Assembly: GCA_050260215.1 (NCBI GenBank)
Contig: JBLNBU010000258.1
Coordinates: forward strand, 1-37,200
Origin: JBLNBU01 sp050260215
GTDB taxonomy: Bacteria > Pseudomonadota > Alphaproteobacteria > Rhodospirillales > Magnetospirillaceae
DNA: 37,200 nt
Direction: 5' to 3'
Positions 9,392 through 16,640 of this stretch are shown here, piece by piece. The first letter of the stretch is position 1. Every line of letters begins with the position of its first letter. The notes below the pieces were generated by a model. It ran no database searches and was not told where the DNA came from. It saw nothing but the letters and a program-made list of their open reading frames with translations. A program made the position numbers and the translations under genes.

Positions 9392-9964
9392 ATGCATGAG
9401 GTGCGCATCCACGGACGCGGCGGCCAAGGCGCCGTGCTCGCCTCGGCCATTCTCGCGACCGCACTGGTCGAGGAGGGCCGCGACGTCATGGCCATTCCCG
9501 CCTTCGGATTCGAGCGCCGCGGCGCTCCGGTCGTCGCCTTCCTGCGCTTCGACGACCGCCCGATCCGCCGGGTCACCAACATCTATTCGCCCGACACGGT
9601 GATCGTCATCGATCCCACCGTGGCGCGCTCGATCGACGTGTTCGCCGGCATGAAGCCGGGCGGAACTCTGGTCCAGGCGACCAAGAAGACGCCGGCCGAG
9701 ATGACGCTGCCGGCCCATCTGGGCAAGGTCGCCTGCTGCGACGCGGTCGGCATCGCGCTCGAGGTGTTCCGGCGGCCGATCACCAACACCATCATGCTGG
9801 GCGCGTTTGCGCGCGTCACCGGCGCGGTGTCGCTGCCGTCGCTGGAAAAGGCGCTGGAGCACACCGACTTCCGCGACGCCCAGCTGGCCCAGAACATCAC
9901 CGCGGTCCGCCGCGGCTTCGAGGAGACCCGGGTCTACGACCTGGGCGGGGAGGCTGCGGCGTGA
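9392..9964 (+). CDS. padE: 2-oxoacid:acceptor oxidoreductase gamma subunit (PadE-like)
   Basis: The gamma subunit of a CoA-dependent 2-oxoacid oxidoreductase, 190 residues. It opens 'MHEVRIHGRGGQGAVLASAILATALVEEG', the classic POR gamma motif that helps bind CoA, then 'AIPAFGFERRGAPVVAFLRF', another family signature. The start at 9392 places GGAGG 11 bases upstream; the in-frame ATG at 9374 would add six residues and has no ribosome binding site. Its stop overlaps the GTG start of the next gene (GTGA). The gene order gamma-delta-alpha-FAD subunit-beta is that of phenylglyoxylate:NAD oxidoreductase (padEFGHI), which converts phenylglyoxylate to benzoyl-CoA. The assignment of substrate rests on that order. 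Confidence 0.75.
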   Translation: MHEVRIHGRGGQGAVLASAILATALVEEGRDVMAIPAFGFERRGAPVVAFLRFDDRPIRRVTNIYSPDTVIVIDPTVARSIDVFAGMKPGGTLVQATKKTPAEMTLPAHLGKVACCDAVGIALEVFRRPITNTIMLGAFARVTGAVSLPSLEKALEHTDFRDAQLAQNITAVRRGFEETRVYDLGGEAAA

Positions 9965-10227
9965 GCAAACCCAATCTACCCAACAACCTGTGCCCGATCG
10001 CGCTCGAGCATTCCAACATGCTGACCGGCGACTGGCGGGCGCTTCGCCCGGTGGTCGACCGCGACAAGTGCGTCAAGTGCGCCACCTGCTGGCTGTACTG
10101 CCCGGTGCAATGCATGGTCGAGAAGCCGACCTGGTTCGAGGCCGAGCTGAAGGTGTGCAAGGGCTGCGGCATCTGCGCCGAGGAATGCCCGCATCACGCC
10201 ATCGCCATGATCGAGGAGGTCGAGTGA
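9961..10227 (+). CDS. padF: 2-oxoacid:acceptor oxidoreductase delta subunit, 2x[4Fe-4S] ferredoxin (PadF-like)
   Basis: The electron-transfer subunit of the complex, 88 residues. Two [4Fe-4S] motifs are visible: CVKCATCWLYC, with the closing CP-type cysteine region VQCMVEK, and CKGCGICAEECP. The length and the preceding 'RPVVDRDKCVKC' are typical of POR delta subunits. It starts with GTG overlapping the padE stop by four bases, with GGGGAGG upstream, so it is translationally coupled. padG begins 2 bases after its stop. Confidence 0.78.
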   Translation: MSKPNLPNNLCPIALEHSNMLTGDWRALRPVVDRDKCVKCATCWLYCPVQCMVEKPTWFEAELKVCKGCGICAEECPHHAIAMIEEVE

Positions 10228-10229
10228 CC

Positions 10230-11435
10230 ATGACCCGGACCGTGGTTGTCGACGGCAACGAAGCCGCCGCCTGGGGTGTCGCCCTGTCGCGCCCCGACAT
10301 GGTGGCCGTCTATCCCATCACCCCCCAGTCCTCGCTGGTCGAGTACCTGGCCCAGTTCATCGCCGACGGCCGCATCGAGGCCGACCTGATGGACGTCGAG
10401 GGCGAGCACTCGGTGCTGTCGGTGCTGCACGGCGCCTGCCTGGCCGGTGCGCGCACCTACTCGGCGACCAGCGCGCAGGGGCTGGCCTACATGTTCGAGC
10501 CCTATTTCCGCACGCCGGGCCTGCGCCTGCCCATGGTGGTGTCGCTGGTCACCCGCGATGCGGTCAGCCCGTGCTGTGTCTGGGGTGGCCAGCAGGACGC
10601 CATGACCGTCAAGGAAGTCGGCTGGATCCACATGTACTGCGAGACCCAGCAGGAGATCTGCGACACCGTCCCCATCGCCTACAAGGTCGCCGAGCACCCC
10701 GAGGTCATGCTGCCGGTCAACGTCAACCACGACGGCAACTATCTCAGCTATGGCGTCGCCAAGGTCGAGCTGCCCGAGCAGGCGGCGGTGGACGCCTTCC
10801 TGGGCGACAAGAACGTCAACTGGCACGCCTGCCTGGACCCCGAGCGGCCCATGGCGGTCGACCCGCTCACCGGTGGCGCCGGCGGGCCGGGCCCGGCCAT
10901 GTTCGTCGGCTACCGGAAAAGCCAGTGCGCCGGCATGCAGGCGGCGCTGCGCGTCATCGTCGAGGCCCACGAGGACTGGGGCCGGCGGACCGGGCGCTAT
11001 TGGTCGCCGCTGATCGAGGAATACCGCATGGAGGACGCCGAGGTGGCGCTGGTCACCATCGGCTCGATGACCGGCGCCGCCAAGGATGCCGTCGACGAGG
11101 CGCGCCTGGACGGCCGCAGGGTCGGCCTGGTCAAGATCAAGACCTTCCGCCCGTTCCCCGTCGCCGCCATGGTCAAGGCCCTGTCCAAGGTGCGCGCCGT
11201 CGGCGTGGTCGACCGCGCCGTCAACTTCGGCTGGGACTGCGGCCCGGTGTTCCAGGAGGTGCTGGCCGCCATGTACCACCACCCGGTTCGCATTCCGGCC
11301 ATGAGCTTCATCGGCGGCCTGGCCGGTGCCGACATTACCGTCGAGCACTTCGCCCGCGCCATCGACCGCACCATCCGACTGGCCGCCGGCGAGGCCGCCA
11401 CCGCCACGGTGTGGATGAACGAGGACGACAAATGA
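10230..11435 (+). CDS. padG: 2-oxoacid:acceptor oxidoreductase alpha subunit (PadG-like)
   Basis: The alpha subunit, which with beta forms the thiamine-diphosphate active site. The product is 401 residues. It begins 'VVVDGNEAAAWGVALSRPDMVAVYPITPQSSLVEYLAQF', the PorA signature (GNEA, YPITPQ, usually followed by S). Further in are 'DVEGEHSVLSVLHGACLAGARTYSATSAQGLAYM' and 'AEVALVTIGSMTGAAKDAVDEAR', all family hallmarks, and 'VGLVKIKTFRPFP' from the C-terminal domain. GAGGAGGT precedes the ATG by 9 bases. An upstream in-frame GTG at 10224 overlaps the padF stop and is less likely. The gene overlaps the next one by ATGA. Confidence 0.78.
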   Translation: MTRTVVVDGNEAAAWGVALSRPDMVAVYPITPQSSLVEYLAQFIADGRIEADLMDVEGEHSVLSVLHGACLAGARTYSATSAQGLAYMFEPYFRTPGLRLPMVVSLVTRDAVSPCCVWGGQQDAMTVKEVGWIHMYCETQQEICDTVPIAYKVAEHPEVMLPVNVNHDGNYLSYGVAKVELPEQAAVDAFLGDKNVNWHACLDPERPMAVDPLTGGAGGPGPAMFVGYRKSQCAGMQAALRVIVEAHEDWGRRTGRYWSPLIEEYRMEDAEVALVTIGSMTGAAKDAVDEARLDGRRVGLVKIKTFRPFPVAAMVKALSKVRAVGVVDRAVNFGWDCGPVFQEVLAAMYHHPVRIPAMSFIGGLAGADITVEHFARAIDRTIRLAAGEAATATVWMNEDDK

Positions 11436-12679
11436 ACAGCGCCAAGTACCTGCTGATCGGGTCTTCGCACGCGGCGCTGGAAGCGCTACGCGCCATTCGC
11501 CAAGCCGACCCGGACGGGTCGGCGGCGATGGTGACCCGCGACGGCCATCTGCCCTATTCGCCCACCATCCTGCCCTATGTGGTGTCGGGGCGGTCAAAGG
11601 CGGACCGTGTGGCGTTGCGCGACAAGGCCTTCTTCGAGGCCAATGCCTGCACCTTCGTCCCCGGCGCTGCCGCCGAGGCGCTGGATGCGGCCGCGCATAC
11701 CGTTACCTTGTCGAGCGGACAGAAGTGGCGCTACGAGAAGCTGCTGGTCGCCACCGGCGCCGCGCCGGCCATTCCGCCGGTGCCCGGCCTCGACAAGGTG
11801 GCGTTCCACGTGCTGCGTTCGCTGGACGACGCCATGTCCCTGCGCCAGGCCATGGGCGGGGCGCGCCGCGCCGTGGTGCTGGGCGCCGGCCTGGTCGGCC
11901 TGCACGCCGCCGAGAACCTGGCCGAGGCCGGCATGTCCGTCAGCGTCGTCGAGATGCAGGGCCAGGTGCTGCCCGGCTATTTCGACACCAAGGCCTCGCG
12001 CCGCATCGAGGACGCGTTTGCCGCCCACGGGGTGCGCCTGTTCCTGGGCCGCCGCGTGGTCGGGGTCGAGTCCCAGGATGCCGCCGGCTGCGCCGTCGCG
12101 CTTGACGACGGCCGCACGCTGGAAGCCGACCTGCTGCTGGTGGCCGCCGGGGTGCGCCCCGCGGTGGACTGGCTGAAGGGCTCCGGGGTCGAGGTGGCGC
12201 GCGGGGTCGTGGTCGACGACATGATGCGCACCTCGGCGGCCGACGTCTGGGCCGCCGGCGACGTGGCCGAGGCCAAGGACTTCCACACCGGCCAGCCGGC
12301 GCTGATCGGCATCATTCCCACCGCCGTCGACCAGGGTCGCATCGCAGGCATGGACATGGCGGGCGACAGTTACGTCCGGCCCTATGCGGGCGGGGTGGCG
12401 GTCAACACCTATCGCTTCTTCGGCCGGGTGGCGCTGTCCATCGGGCGCGCCAGCGCCACCGAAGGCGTCGAGGTCGCCGAAGCCGAGGGGCAGGGCTATC
12501 GCCGGGTGGTGCTGTCCGACAACCGGCTGGTCGGCTACGCCAGCGTCGACGAACCGTTCGACGTGGGCATCATGGGTGAACTGATCCGCCGCAAGGTCGA
12601 CCTGTCCTCGGTGCGCGACGCCTTCCTGGCGCGGCCCCTGGAGACCGGCCGGCGGCTGATGAGCGAGAGTTGGAGGTAA
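11432..12679 (+). CDS. padH: FAD/NAD(P)-binding oxidoreductase subunit (PadH-like)
   Basis: A pyridine nucleotide-disulfide-type flavoprotein, 415 residues, probably passing electrons from the iron-sulfur subunits to NAD. The N-terminal dinucleotide fold is 'YLLIGSSHAALEALRAIRQ', a GxSxAxxEAL variant of the FAD site. A second, classical GxGxxG fold is 'AVVLGAGLVGLHAAENLAEAG' (NAD site). The FAD-binding C-terminal motif 'TSAADVWAAGDVAEA' is present. No redox-active CxxxxC pair is evident. A dedicated flavoprotein between the alpha and beta genes is what separates phenylglyoxylate oxidoreductases from ordinary ferredoxin-linked pyruvate oxidoreductases, and it is the main reason for the pad assignment. 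The start overlaps the padG stop (ATGA). Confidence 0.75.
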   Translation: MNSAKYLLIGSSHAALEALRAIRQADPDGSAAMVTRDGHLPYSPTILPYVVSGRSKADRVALRDKAFFEANACTFVPGAAAEALDAAAHTVTLSSGQKWRYEKLLVATGAAPAIPPVPGLDKVAFHVLRSLDDAMSLRQAMGGARRAVVLGAGLVGLHAAENLAEAGMSVSVVEMQGQVLPGYFDTKASRRIEDAFAAHGVRLFLGRRVVGVESQDAAGCAVALDDGRTLEADLLLVAAGVRPAVDWLKGSGVEVARGVVVDDMMRTSAADVWAAGDVAEAKDFHTGQPALIGIIPTAVDQGRIAGMDMAGDSYVRPYAGGVAVNTYRFFGRVALSIGRASATEGVEVAEAEGQGYRRVVLSDNRLVGYASVDEPFDVGIMGELIRRKVDLSSVRDAFLARPLETGRRLMSESWR

Positions 12680-12684
12680 GGGCC

Positions 12685-14088
12685 ATGGCCGCCGCGTTCG
12701 ATACCATCGCCTTCACCCCGTCCGCCTGCGACGGCTGCGGCAAGTGCATGACTGCCTGTGCCGAGGCCAAGCAGGGCGCCAGCCGCATTTCCATCGTCCC
12801 CGGCGCTGCCGAGGGTCGCTTCGAAATGGCGCTGTGCCGCCAGTGCGGCGACCCCAAATGCGTCATGGTCTGCCCGTCGGGCGCGCTGGCCAAGGATGCC
12901 GTCAACGGCGTCGTCGGCTGGGACCCCACCGCCTGCATCGACTGCCTGCTGTGCACTGCCGGCTGCGCTTACGGCGGCATCGCCGTCGACGCAGGGACCC
13001 AGCGGGTGGCCAAATGCGACACCTGCGAGGGCCGTCCGGCGTGCGTCGACGCCTGCCCGACGCAGGCGCTGGAATGGCGCACCGCCGGCAGCCTGTTCAA
13101 CCGGATGGGCGACAAGGAGGACATGTTCGTCCCCGGCCTGGCCGGCTGCCAGGGCTGCAATTCCGAGCTGATCATGCGCCACGTCATGCGCCGGGTCGGC
13201 AGCAACTCGGTGCTGGCGACGCCGCCCGGCTGCATCCCCGGCATGGGCTCGGTCGGCTACAACGGCAAGACCGGCACCAAGGTGCCCGTCTTCCACCCGC
13301 TGCTGACCAACACCGCCTCGATGCTGGCGGGCATCCGCCGCACCTACGACCGCATGGGGCGCAAGGACATCGTGGTGATGGCGCTGGCCGGCGACGGCGG
13401 CACCTCGGACTGTGGCTTCCACGCCATGTCGGGCGCGGCCGAGCGCGGCGAGAAGATCCTGTATGTCTGCGTCGACAACGAAGGCTACATGAATACCGGC
13501 ATGCAGCGCTCGGGAACCACGCCGTTCGGGTCGTGGACCTCGACGACGCCGGTGGGCGAGCACATGCGGGGCAAGACCCAGGACGCCAAGAACCTGCCGG
13601 TGATCATGATGGCGCACAAGTGCGCCTATGTGGCGACCGCCTCGACCGCGTACATGGAAGACCTGTACGCCAAGCTGGACAAGGCGATCCAGACCTCGTT
13701 CGAGGGGTTCGCCTACCTGCACATCTACTCGCCGTGCCCCACCGGCTGGCGCGTGCCGGCCCACAAGGTGATCGAGGTCTGCCGCAAGAGCGTCGAATCC
13801 AACTTCGTCACCTTGTGGGAATACACCCCGGCCACGGGGCTGACCTTCAACCGGTCGCCCGACCATCCGATCCCGGTGCGCGACTACGTGCGCGCCATCG
13901 GCAAGTACCGACACCTCGACGAAGACCAGCTCGCCCACATCCAGGCCAAGGTGGACGAGCAGGTTGCGCTGTTGCGGCAACTGGCGGCGAAAGCCCCTGA
14001 GCCGGCGGCGTACGGGGCTCCGGCCGGTTCCTCCACTCCGGCCGGAGCCGCAACCCAACCCCCGGTCCGGCGCGAGATCTACCGGTAA
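12685..14088 (+). CDS. padI: 2-oxoacid:acceptor oxidoreductase beta subunit with N-terminal four-cluster Fe-S domain (PadI-like)
   Basis: The thiamine-diphosphate-binding beta subunit, 467 residues. The first ~130 residues are an iron-sulfur domain with sixteen cysteines in four groups: 15/18/21/25, 51/54/59/63, 84/87/90/94 and 111/114/120/124. This pattern resembles four-cluster DmsB/HycB-type electron-transfer subunits. From ~150 on it is PorB: a Cys155-x2-Cys158-x24-Cys183 cluster site, the thiamine motif starting GDGGTSDCGFH (237) and continuing to DNEGYMNTG, and 'GTTPFGSWTSTTPVG'. GGAGG lies 8 bases before the ATG at 12685. The C-terminal ~35 residues are Pro/Ala-rich and probably disordered. 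It is the last gene of the operon and is convergent with the FTR1 permease. Confidence 0.8.
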   Translation: MAAAFDTIAFTPSACDGCGKCMTACAEAKQGASRISIVPGAAEGRFEMALCRQCGDPKCVMVCPSGALAKDAVNGVVGWDPTACIDCLLCTAGCAYGGIAVDAGTQRVAKCDTCEGRPACVDACPTQALEWRTAGSLFNRMGDKEDMFVPGLAGCQGCNSELIMRHVMRRVGSNSVLATPPGCIPGMGSVGYNGKTGTKVPVFHPLLTNTASMLAGIRRTYDRMGRKDIVVMALAGDGGTSDCGFHAMSGAAERGEKILYVCVDNEGYMNTGMQRSGTTPFGSWTSTTPVGEHMRGKTQDAKNLPVIMMAHKCAYVATASTAYMEDLYAKLDKAIQTSFEGFAYLHIYSPCPTGWRVPAHKVIEVCRKSVESNFVTLWEYTPATGLTFNRSPDHPIPVRDYVRAIGKYRHLDEDQLAHIQAKVDEQVALLRQLAAKAPEPAAYGAPAGSSTPAGAATQPPVRREIYR

Positions 14089-14117
14089 AGGATCTTGGCC
14101 CGCCTCGCCCTTCGCGG

Positions 14118-14135
14118 CGGCCCCGCCAGGGGCCG
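14118..14135. terminator. Possible terminator hairpin between convergent padI and FTR1 genes
   Basis: CGGCCCC (14118-14124), loop GCCA, GGGGCCG (14129-14135): a 7-base-pair GC stem in the 64-base gap between convergent stops. There is no T-tract on either strand, so termination is uncertain. Confidence 0.35.
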
Positions 14136-14152
14136 TCTCGAAGGATGTCTCG

Positions 14153-14968
14153 CTAACGTGGCGTATTGACCGGCGCCAGGGCCCGGCTGAGCGCGGTGAT
14201 GCCGACCAGCGTCGCCGCATAGGCCGCCAGCTGGCTGGCCGACGGGCGGTCCACGTAGCCGACCAGGGTATGGAGCAGGCGGCCGGGGATGCTGTCCTCG
14301 GCCAGCAGGCGCGAGGTGTCCCACAGCGGATCGGCGGCCACGTCGAGCACGCCGGCGGCGGCCAGGTAATTGACCGCCTGGGCGGCCATGCCGGCGGCCA
14401 GCAGGGTGACCAGCCAGGTGGTGACGGTAAACAGGTGGCGGGTGGGAATAGCCAGCAGCCCGCCATAGAGCAGGGCGCCGACGCCGACGCCGGCGGCCAG
14501 GCCCAGGGCGCAGCCCAGCGCGGTGTCCATGGCGCCGTCGCTGCCGGCAGCGGTGATGCCGAACAGGAACAGCACCGTTTCGGCGCCTTCGCGCAGCACT
14601 GCGACGCCCACCACCACCGCCAGCACCGACAAGGGCCGTGCGCCCATGGACACGGCATGGCCGACCGCCTTCATCTCGGCGGCCATTTCGCGGCCGTGGC
14701 GTCCCATCCACACCGTATGCCAGGCCAGCATTGTCACGGCGACCAGCAGCACCGCGGCATTGAACAGCTCCTGGCCCATGCCGGCGACGGCCTGTGACAG
14801 GGCGTCGGCGGACAGCGCCAGCACCAGCGCGCCCAAAAGCCCGCCGGCAACGCCGCCGGCAATCCAGGCGCGCGAGCGGTCGACGCCGCGGGTGGCGGCC
14901 AACATGATGCCGGCGACCAGGGCGGCCTCGAGCACTTCACGGAAGACGATGACTGCGGCAGCCAGCAT
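14153..14968 (-). CDS. FTR1-family high-affinity iron permease (FtrC/EfeU-like)
   Basis: An inner-membrane iron importer, 271 residues with about seven hydrophobic segments. Both REXXE iron-binding motifs of the FTR1 family are present: REVLE (residues 10-14, inside the first membrane segment) and REGAE (126-130). It lies 13 bases downstream of a secreted cupredoxin gene on the same strand, matching the FtrB-FtrC pair of FtrABCD ferrous-iron uptake systems or the EfeO/EfeU pairing. Partner genes for a P19 protein (FtrA) and a ferredoxin (FtrD) are not in the window. AGGGGG precedes the ATG. A Fur-like palindrome upstream of the pair suggests iron control. Confidence 0.85.
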   Translation of the reverse strand: MLAAAVIVFREVLEAALVAGIMLAATRGVDRSRAWIAGGVAGGLLGALVLALSADALSQAVAGMGQELFNAAVLLVAVTMLAWHTVWMGRHGREMAAEMKAVGHAVSMGARPLSVLAVVVGVAVLREGAETVLFLFGITAAGSDGAMDTALGCALGLAAGVGVGALLYGGLLAIPTRHLFTVTTWLVTLLAAGMAAQAVNYLAAAGVLDVAADPLWDTSRLLAEDSIPGRLLHTLVGYVDRPSASQLAAYAATLVGITALSRALAPVNTPR

Positions 14969-14981
14969 GCCTTGGGTCCCC

Positions 14982-15320
14982 CTAGCGCGCCACCACCACG
15001 CCCTGGGCGGTGTCCTCGTGGTACTCGCCGAAGAACTTGTATTGGCCGGGTTTCAGCGGGCCCAGGTTGACGCGGATCTGCTGGCCGCCCTTGACCACCT
15101 TCTCGCGCTTGAGCTCCTTGCTCTCGAACTCCTCGGGGGTGGCGTCCTGGTTGGAGACCACCAGGACGAACTTGGCGTTGGCCGGCACCTCGATGCGGTC
15201 GGGGACGAACCGGTGATCCTTGATCGCCACCTCGACGGTAACCTCGTCGGCGGCGACGGCGGCGCCGGTCCAGGCGGCCATGACGGTGGCGGCAGCCACG
15301 ACGACGGTCCGAATGTGCAT
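14982..15320 (-). CDS. Periplasmic cupredoxin-like protein paired with FTR1 permease (FtrB-like)
   Basis: The product is 112 residues. Residues ~1-24 are a Sec signal peptide (TAAVAAD-type end after 'VVVAAATVMAAWTGA'). The rest is a cupredoxin fold: 'VAIKDHRFVPDRIEVPANAKFVLVVSNQD', 'PEEFESKELKREKVV' and 'LKPGQYKFFGEYHEDTAQG'. Proteins of this type sit beside FTR1 permeases and are thought to bind Cu and/or oxidise Fe(II) for delivery to the permease. The conserved His and acidic residues are present, but the Cys of blue copper proteins is absent, as is usual for this subgroup. Start choice: this ATG has GGAGGGG just upstream and begins the signal peptide; a longer frame to 15407 would bury the signal. 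Confidence 0.82.
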   Translation of the reverse strand: MHIRTVVVAAATVMAAWTGAAVAADEVTVEVAIKDHRFVPDRIEVPANAKFVLVVSNQDATPEEFESKELKREKVVKGGQQIRVNLGPLKPGQYKFFGEYHEDTAQGVVVAR

Positions 15321-15343
15321 GGGGTCCCCTCCAAATCCGCAAA

Positions 15344-15358
15344 TGCGAGGCGTTCGCA
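15344..15358. promoter_or_regulatory. Putative iron-responsive (Fur-type) operator upstream of the FTR1 pair
   Basis: The palindrome TGCGA-GGCGT-TCGCA is centred 31 bases before the cupredoxin start. The same arms (TGCGA-N5-TCGCA) recur at 27606-27620 beside the bacterioferritin genes. A 15-base inverted repeat of this shape beside iron uptake and storage genes fits a Fur-family site. The regulator is not in the window, so the assignment is inference. Confidence 0.5.
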
Positions 15359-15465
15359 ATATCAGCTCCAGATGTAACGCAGCACGACGGGCGTGTAAAC
15401 CCCCCAAGAGGCGCGGCGGGACGTGTGGGCGCGGACAACGCTTCTGTAAGGGCGCGTGGAGGGCA

Positions 15466-15494
15466 GGACCCCCGGGTCAAGCCCGAGGGTGACG
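15466..15494. repeat. REP-like palindromic repeat, copy 2
   Basis: This 29-base unit is nearly identical to 2547-2574: both start GGACCCCCGGG, continue CAAGCCCG and end TGACG. They differ at one position in the first half and by a base change plus one extra base in the second half. It lies in a gene-free gap. Confidence 0.6.
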
Positions 15495-15517
15495 GGACAC
15501 CCGAGGGTAACGGGACA
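15482..15517. repeat. 18-base tandem duplication
   Basis: Two back-to-back copies (15482-15499 and 15500-15517) differ at one base (GTGAC versus GTAAC). The first copy overlaps the end of the REP-like unit, so the repeat end appears to have been duplicated. Confidence 0.7.
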
Positions 15518-15651
15518 AGGTGGCCCATGGTCGGTGCCGCCGTCCCCTCCGCCCCCCCCCCGGTCAAGGCGGGGCTCGACCCGGCCATCTGGCCGGCTGC
15601 GCCGACGGCTGCGGCGAAGCCGGCCGGAGTGGCTGGCTTCCCCTTTTGTTC

Positions 15652-15840
15652 TTACGCCACCACCACCTGATCGCGGGCGAAGCGGCGGGCGACGGGGTTG
15701 CCCATGCGGGACCATTCTTCGAAGCGGCGCCGGGCGTCGGCCTCGGCGTGCTTGCGGCTGACCCGGCCGACATAGGTGACGCGCATGTCGCCGTCGCACT
15801 CGGCCGGGCGGCCGTCCAGGGTGAACTCGAACCGGATCAT
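15652..15840 (-). CDS. Small conserved-looking hypothetical protein downstream of lexA
   Basis: The product is 62 residues of unknown function. It starts one base after the lexA stop on the same strand (TGA-C-ATG), so it is probably co-transcribed and translationally coupled with lexA. The product begins MIRFEFTLDGRPAECDGDMRVTYVGRVSRKHAEADARRRFEEW, suggesting a short beta-strand region followed by a charged helix, and ends in ARDQVVVA. Codon use is GC3-rich like its neighbours. There are no membrane segments or catalytic motifs. The position makes an SOS-regulated role possible, but nothing in the sequence shows what it does. Confidence 0.6.
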   Translation of the reverse strand: MIRFEFTLDGRPAECDGDMRVTYVGRVSRKHAEADARRRFEEWSRMGNPVARRFARDQVVVA

Positions 15841-15841
15841 G

Positions 15842-16546
15842 TCAGTAGCTCCGCAGCAGGCCGACCAGGCGGCCCTGCACCTTGACCCGGTCGGGCGGGA
15901 AGATGCGGGTTTCGTACTTCTTGTTGGCGGGTTCCAGCGCGATCGAGGCGCCCTTGCGGCGCAGGCGCTTCAGCGTCACCTCCAGGTCGTCGACCAGGGC
16001 GACGACGATGGTGCCGGCGTCGGCGGTGTCGCAACTGCGGATCAGCACGGTGTCGCCGTCCAGGATGCCGGCGTCGATCATCGAGTCACCCTCGACGGTC
16101 AGCGCATAATGGTTGCCGCTGCCCAGCATGGCCACCGGCACGTCGACCGAATTGGAGTGGTCGCGCAGGGCCTCGATCGGCGTGCCGGCGGCGATCTTGC
16201 CGTAAAGCGGCAGTTGGACCGAGTCGGCCGATTCGGCCAGCGAGGCGCCGGGAAGCACGTTGGCGAAGGTGCCCTTGATCACCGTGGGCGAGAATGGCCG
16301 CGACGGCGCCGGCAGCGGTTGGTCGGCCGAGTTCTCGGGCAGGCGGGTGACTTCCAGCGCACGGGCGCGGTGGGGCAGGCGGCGGATGAAGCCGCGTTCC
16401 TCGAGGCCGGTGATCAGGCGGTGGATGCCCGACTTGGACTTGAGGTCCAGGGCGTCCTTCATTTCGTCGAAGGAGGGGGAGATGCCGGTGGCGCGAAGCC
16501 GCTGGTCGATGAACATCAGCAGTTCATACTGCTTGCGGGTCAGCAT
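15842..16546 (-). CDS. lexA: LexA SOS-response repressor
   Basis: LexA represses DNA-damage genes and cleaves itself when stimulated by RecA filaments. The product is 234 residues. The N-terminal winged helix is 'MLTRKQYELLMFIDQRLRATGISPSFDEMKDAL' with 'KSKSGIHRLITGLEERGFIRRL' as the recognition region. The cleavage site is Ala120-Gly121 (KIAAGTPI). The catalytic dyad is Ser155 (EGDSMIDAG) and Lys193 (VTLKRL). It is longer than the E. coli protein because of the linker around residues 65-105, usual in alphaproteobacteria. GGGGGAGG lies 7 bases before the ATG. A GTTC-N7-GTTC LexA box upstream indicates autoregulation. moeA lies 94 bases upstream on the same strand. Confidence 0.96.
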   Translation of the reverse strand: MLTRKQYELLMFIDQRLRATGISPSFDEMKDALDLKSKSGIHRLITGLEERGFIRRLPHRARALEVTRLPENSADQPLPAPSRPFSPTVIKGTFANVLPGASLAESADSVQLPLYGKIAAGTPIEALRDHSNSVDVPVAMLGSGNHYALTVEGDSMIDAGILDGDTVLIRSCDTADAGTIVVALVDDLEVTLKRLRRKGASIALEPANKKYETRIFPPDRVKVQGRLVGLLRSY

Positions 16547-16590
16547 TCGCGATCCTCCCCCGAAAAGAACAAAGCCTAAACCTTGTTCTT

Positions 16591-16605
16591 GTTCTATGCC
16601 CGTTC
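16591..16605. promoter_or_regulatory. LexA box (GTTC-N7-GTTC)
   Basis: GTTC (16591-16594) and GTTC (16602-16605) with exactly seven bases between, 45-59 bases before the lexA start. This direct repeat is the established alphaproteobacterial SOS box. A third GTTC (16585-16588) lies adjacent. Autoregulation of lexA is expected. Confidence 0.8.
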
Positions 16606-16640
16606 CCGGGGGCCGTCAAGGGCAAAAATCAGCCGTCCGT

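Larger units (their letters stand above)
15359..15651. other. Non-coding gap with repeats
   Basis: About 290 bases between the FTR1 pair and the small ORF downstream of lexA. I see no gene. It holds a REP-like unit (15466-15494), an 18-base tandem duplication (15482-15517), a run of nine C (15552-15560), and a second GC-rich repeat-like stretch after the C-run (about 15556-15590). Reading frames across it translate into the usual repeat-derived nonsense. Confidence 0.6.

Noticed and set aside
15552..15560. C9 run as a phase-variable switch
   Set aside because: It lies in non-coding DNA and not at a promoter spacer that I can identify, so slippage there would have no obvious effect.
15425..15885. 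Several overlapping frames in the gap before lexA
   Set aside because: They translate repeat DNA (REP-like unit, tandem duplication, C-run) and differ in frame with no consistent coding signal.
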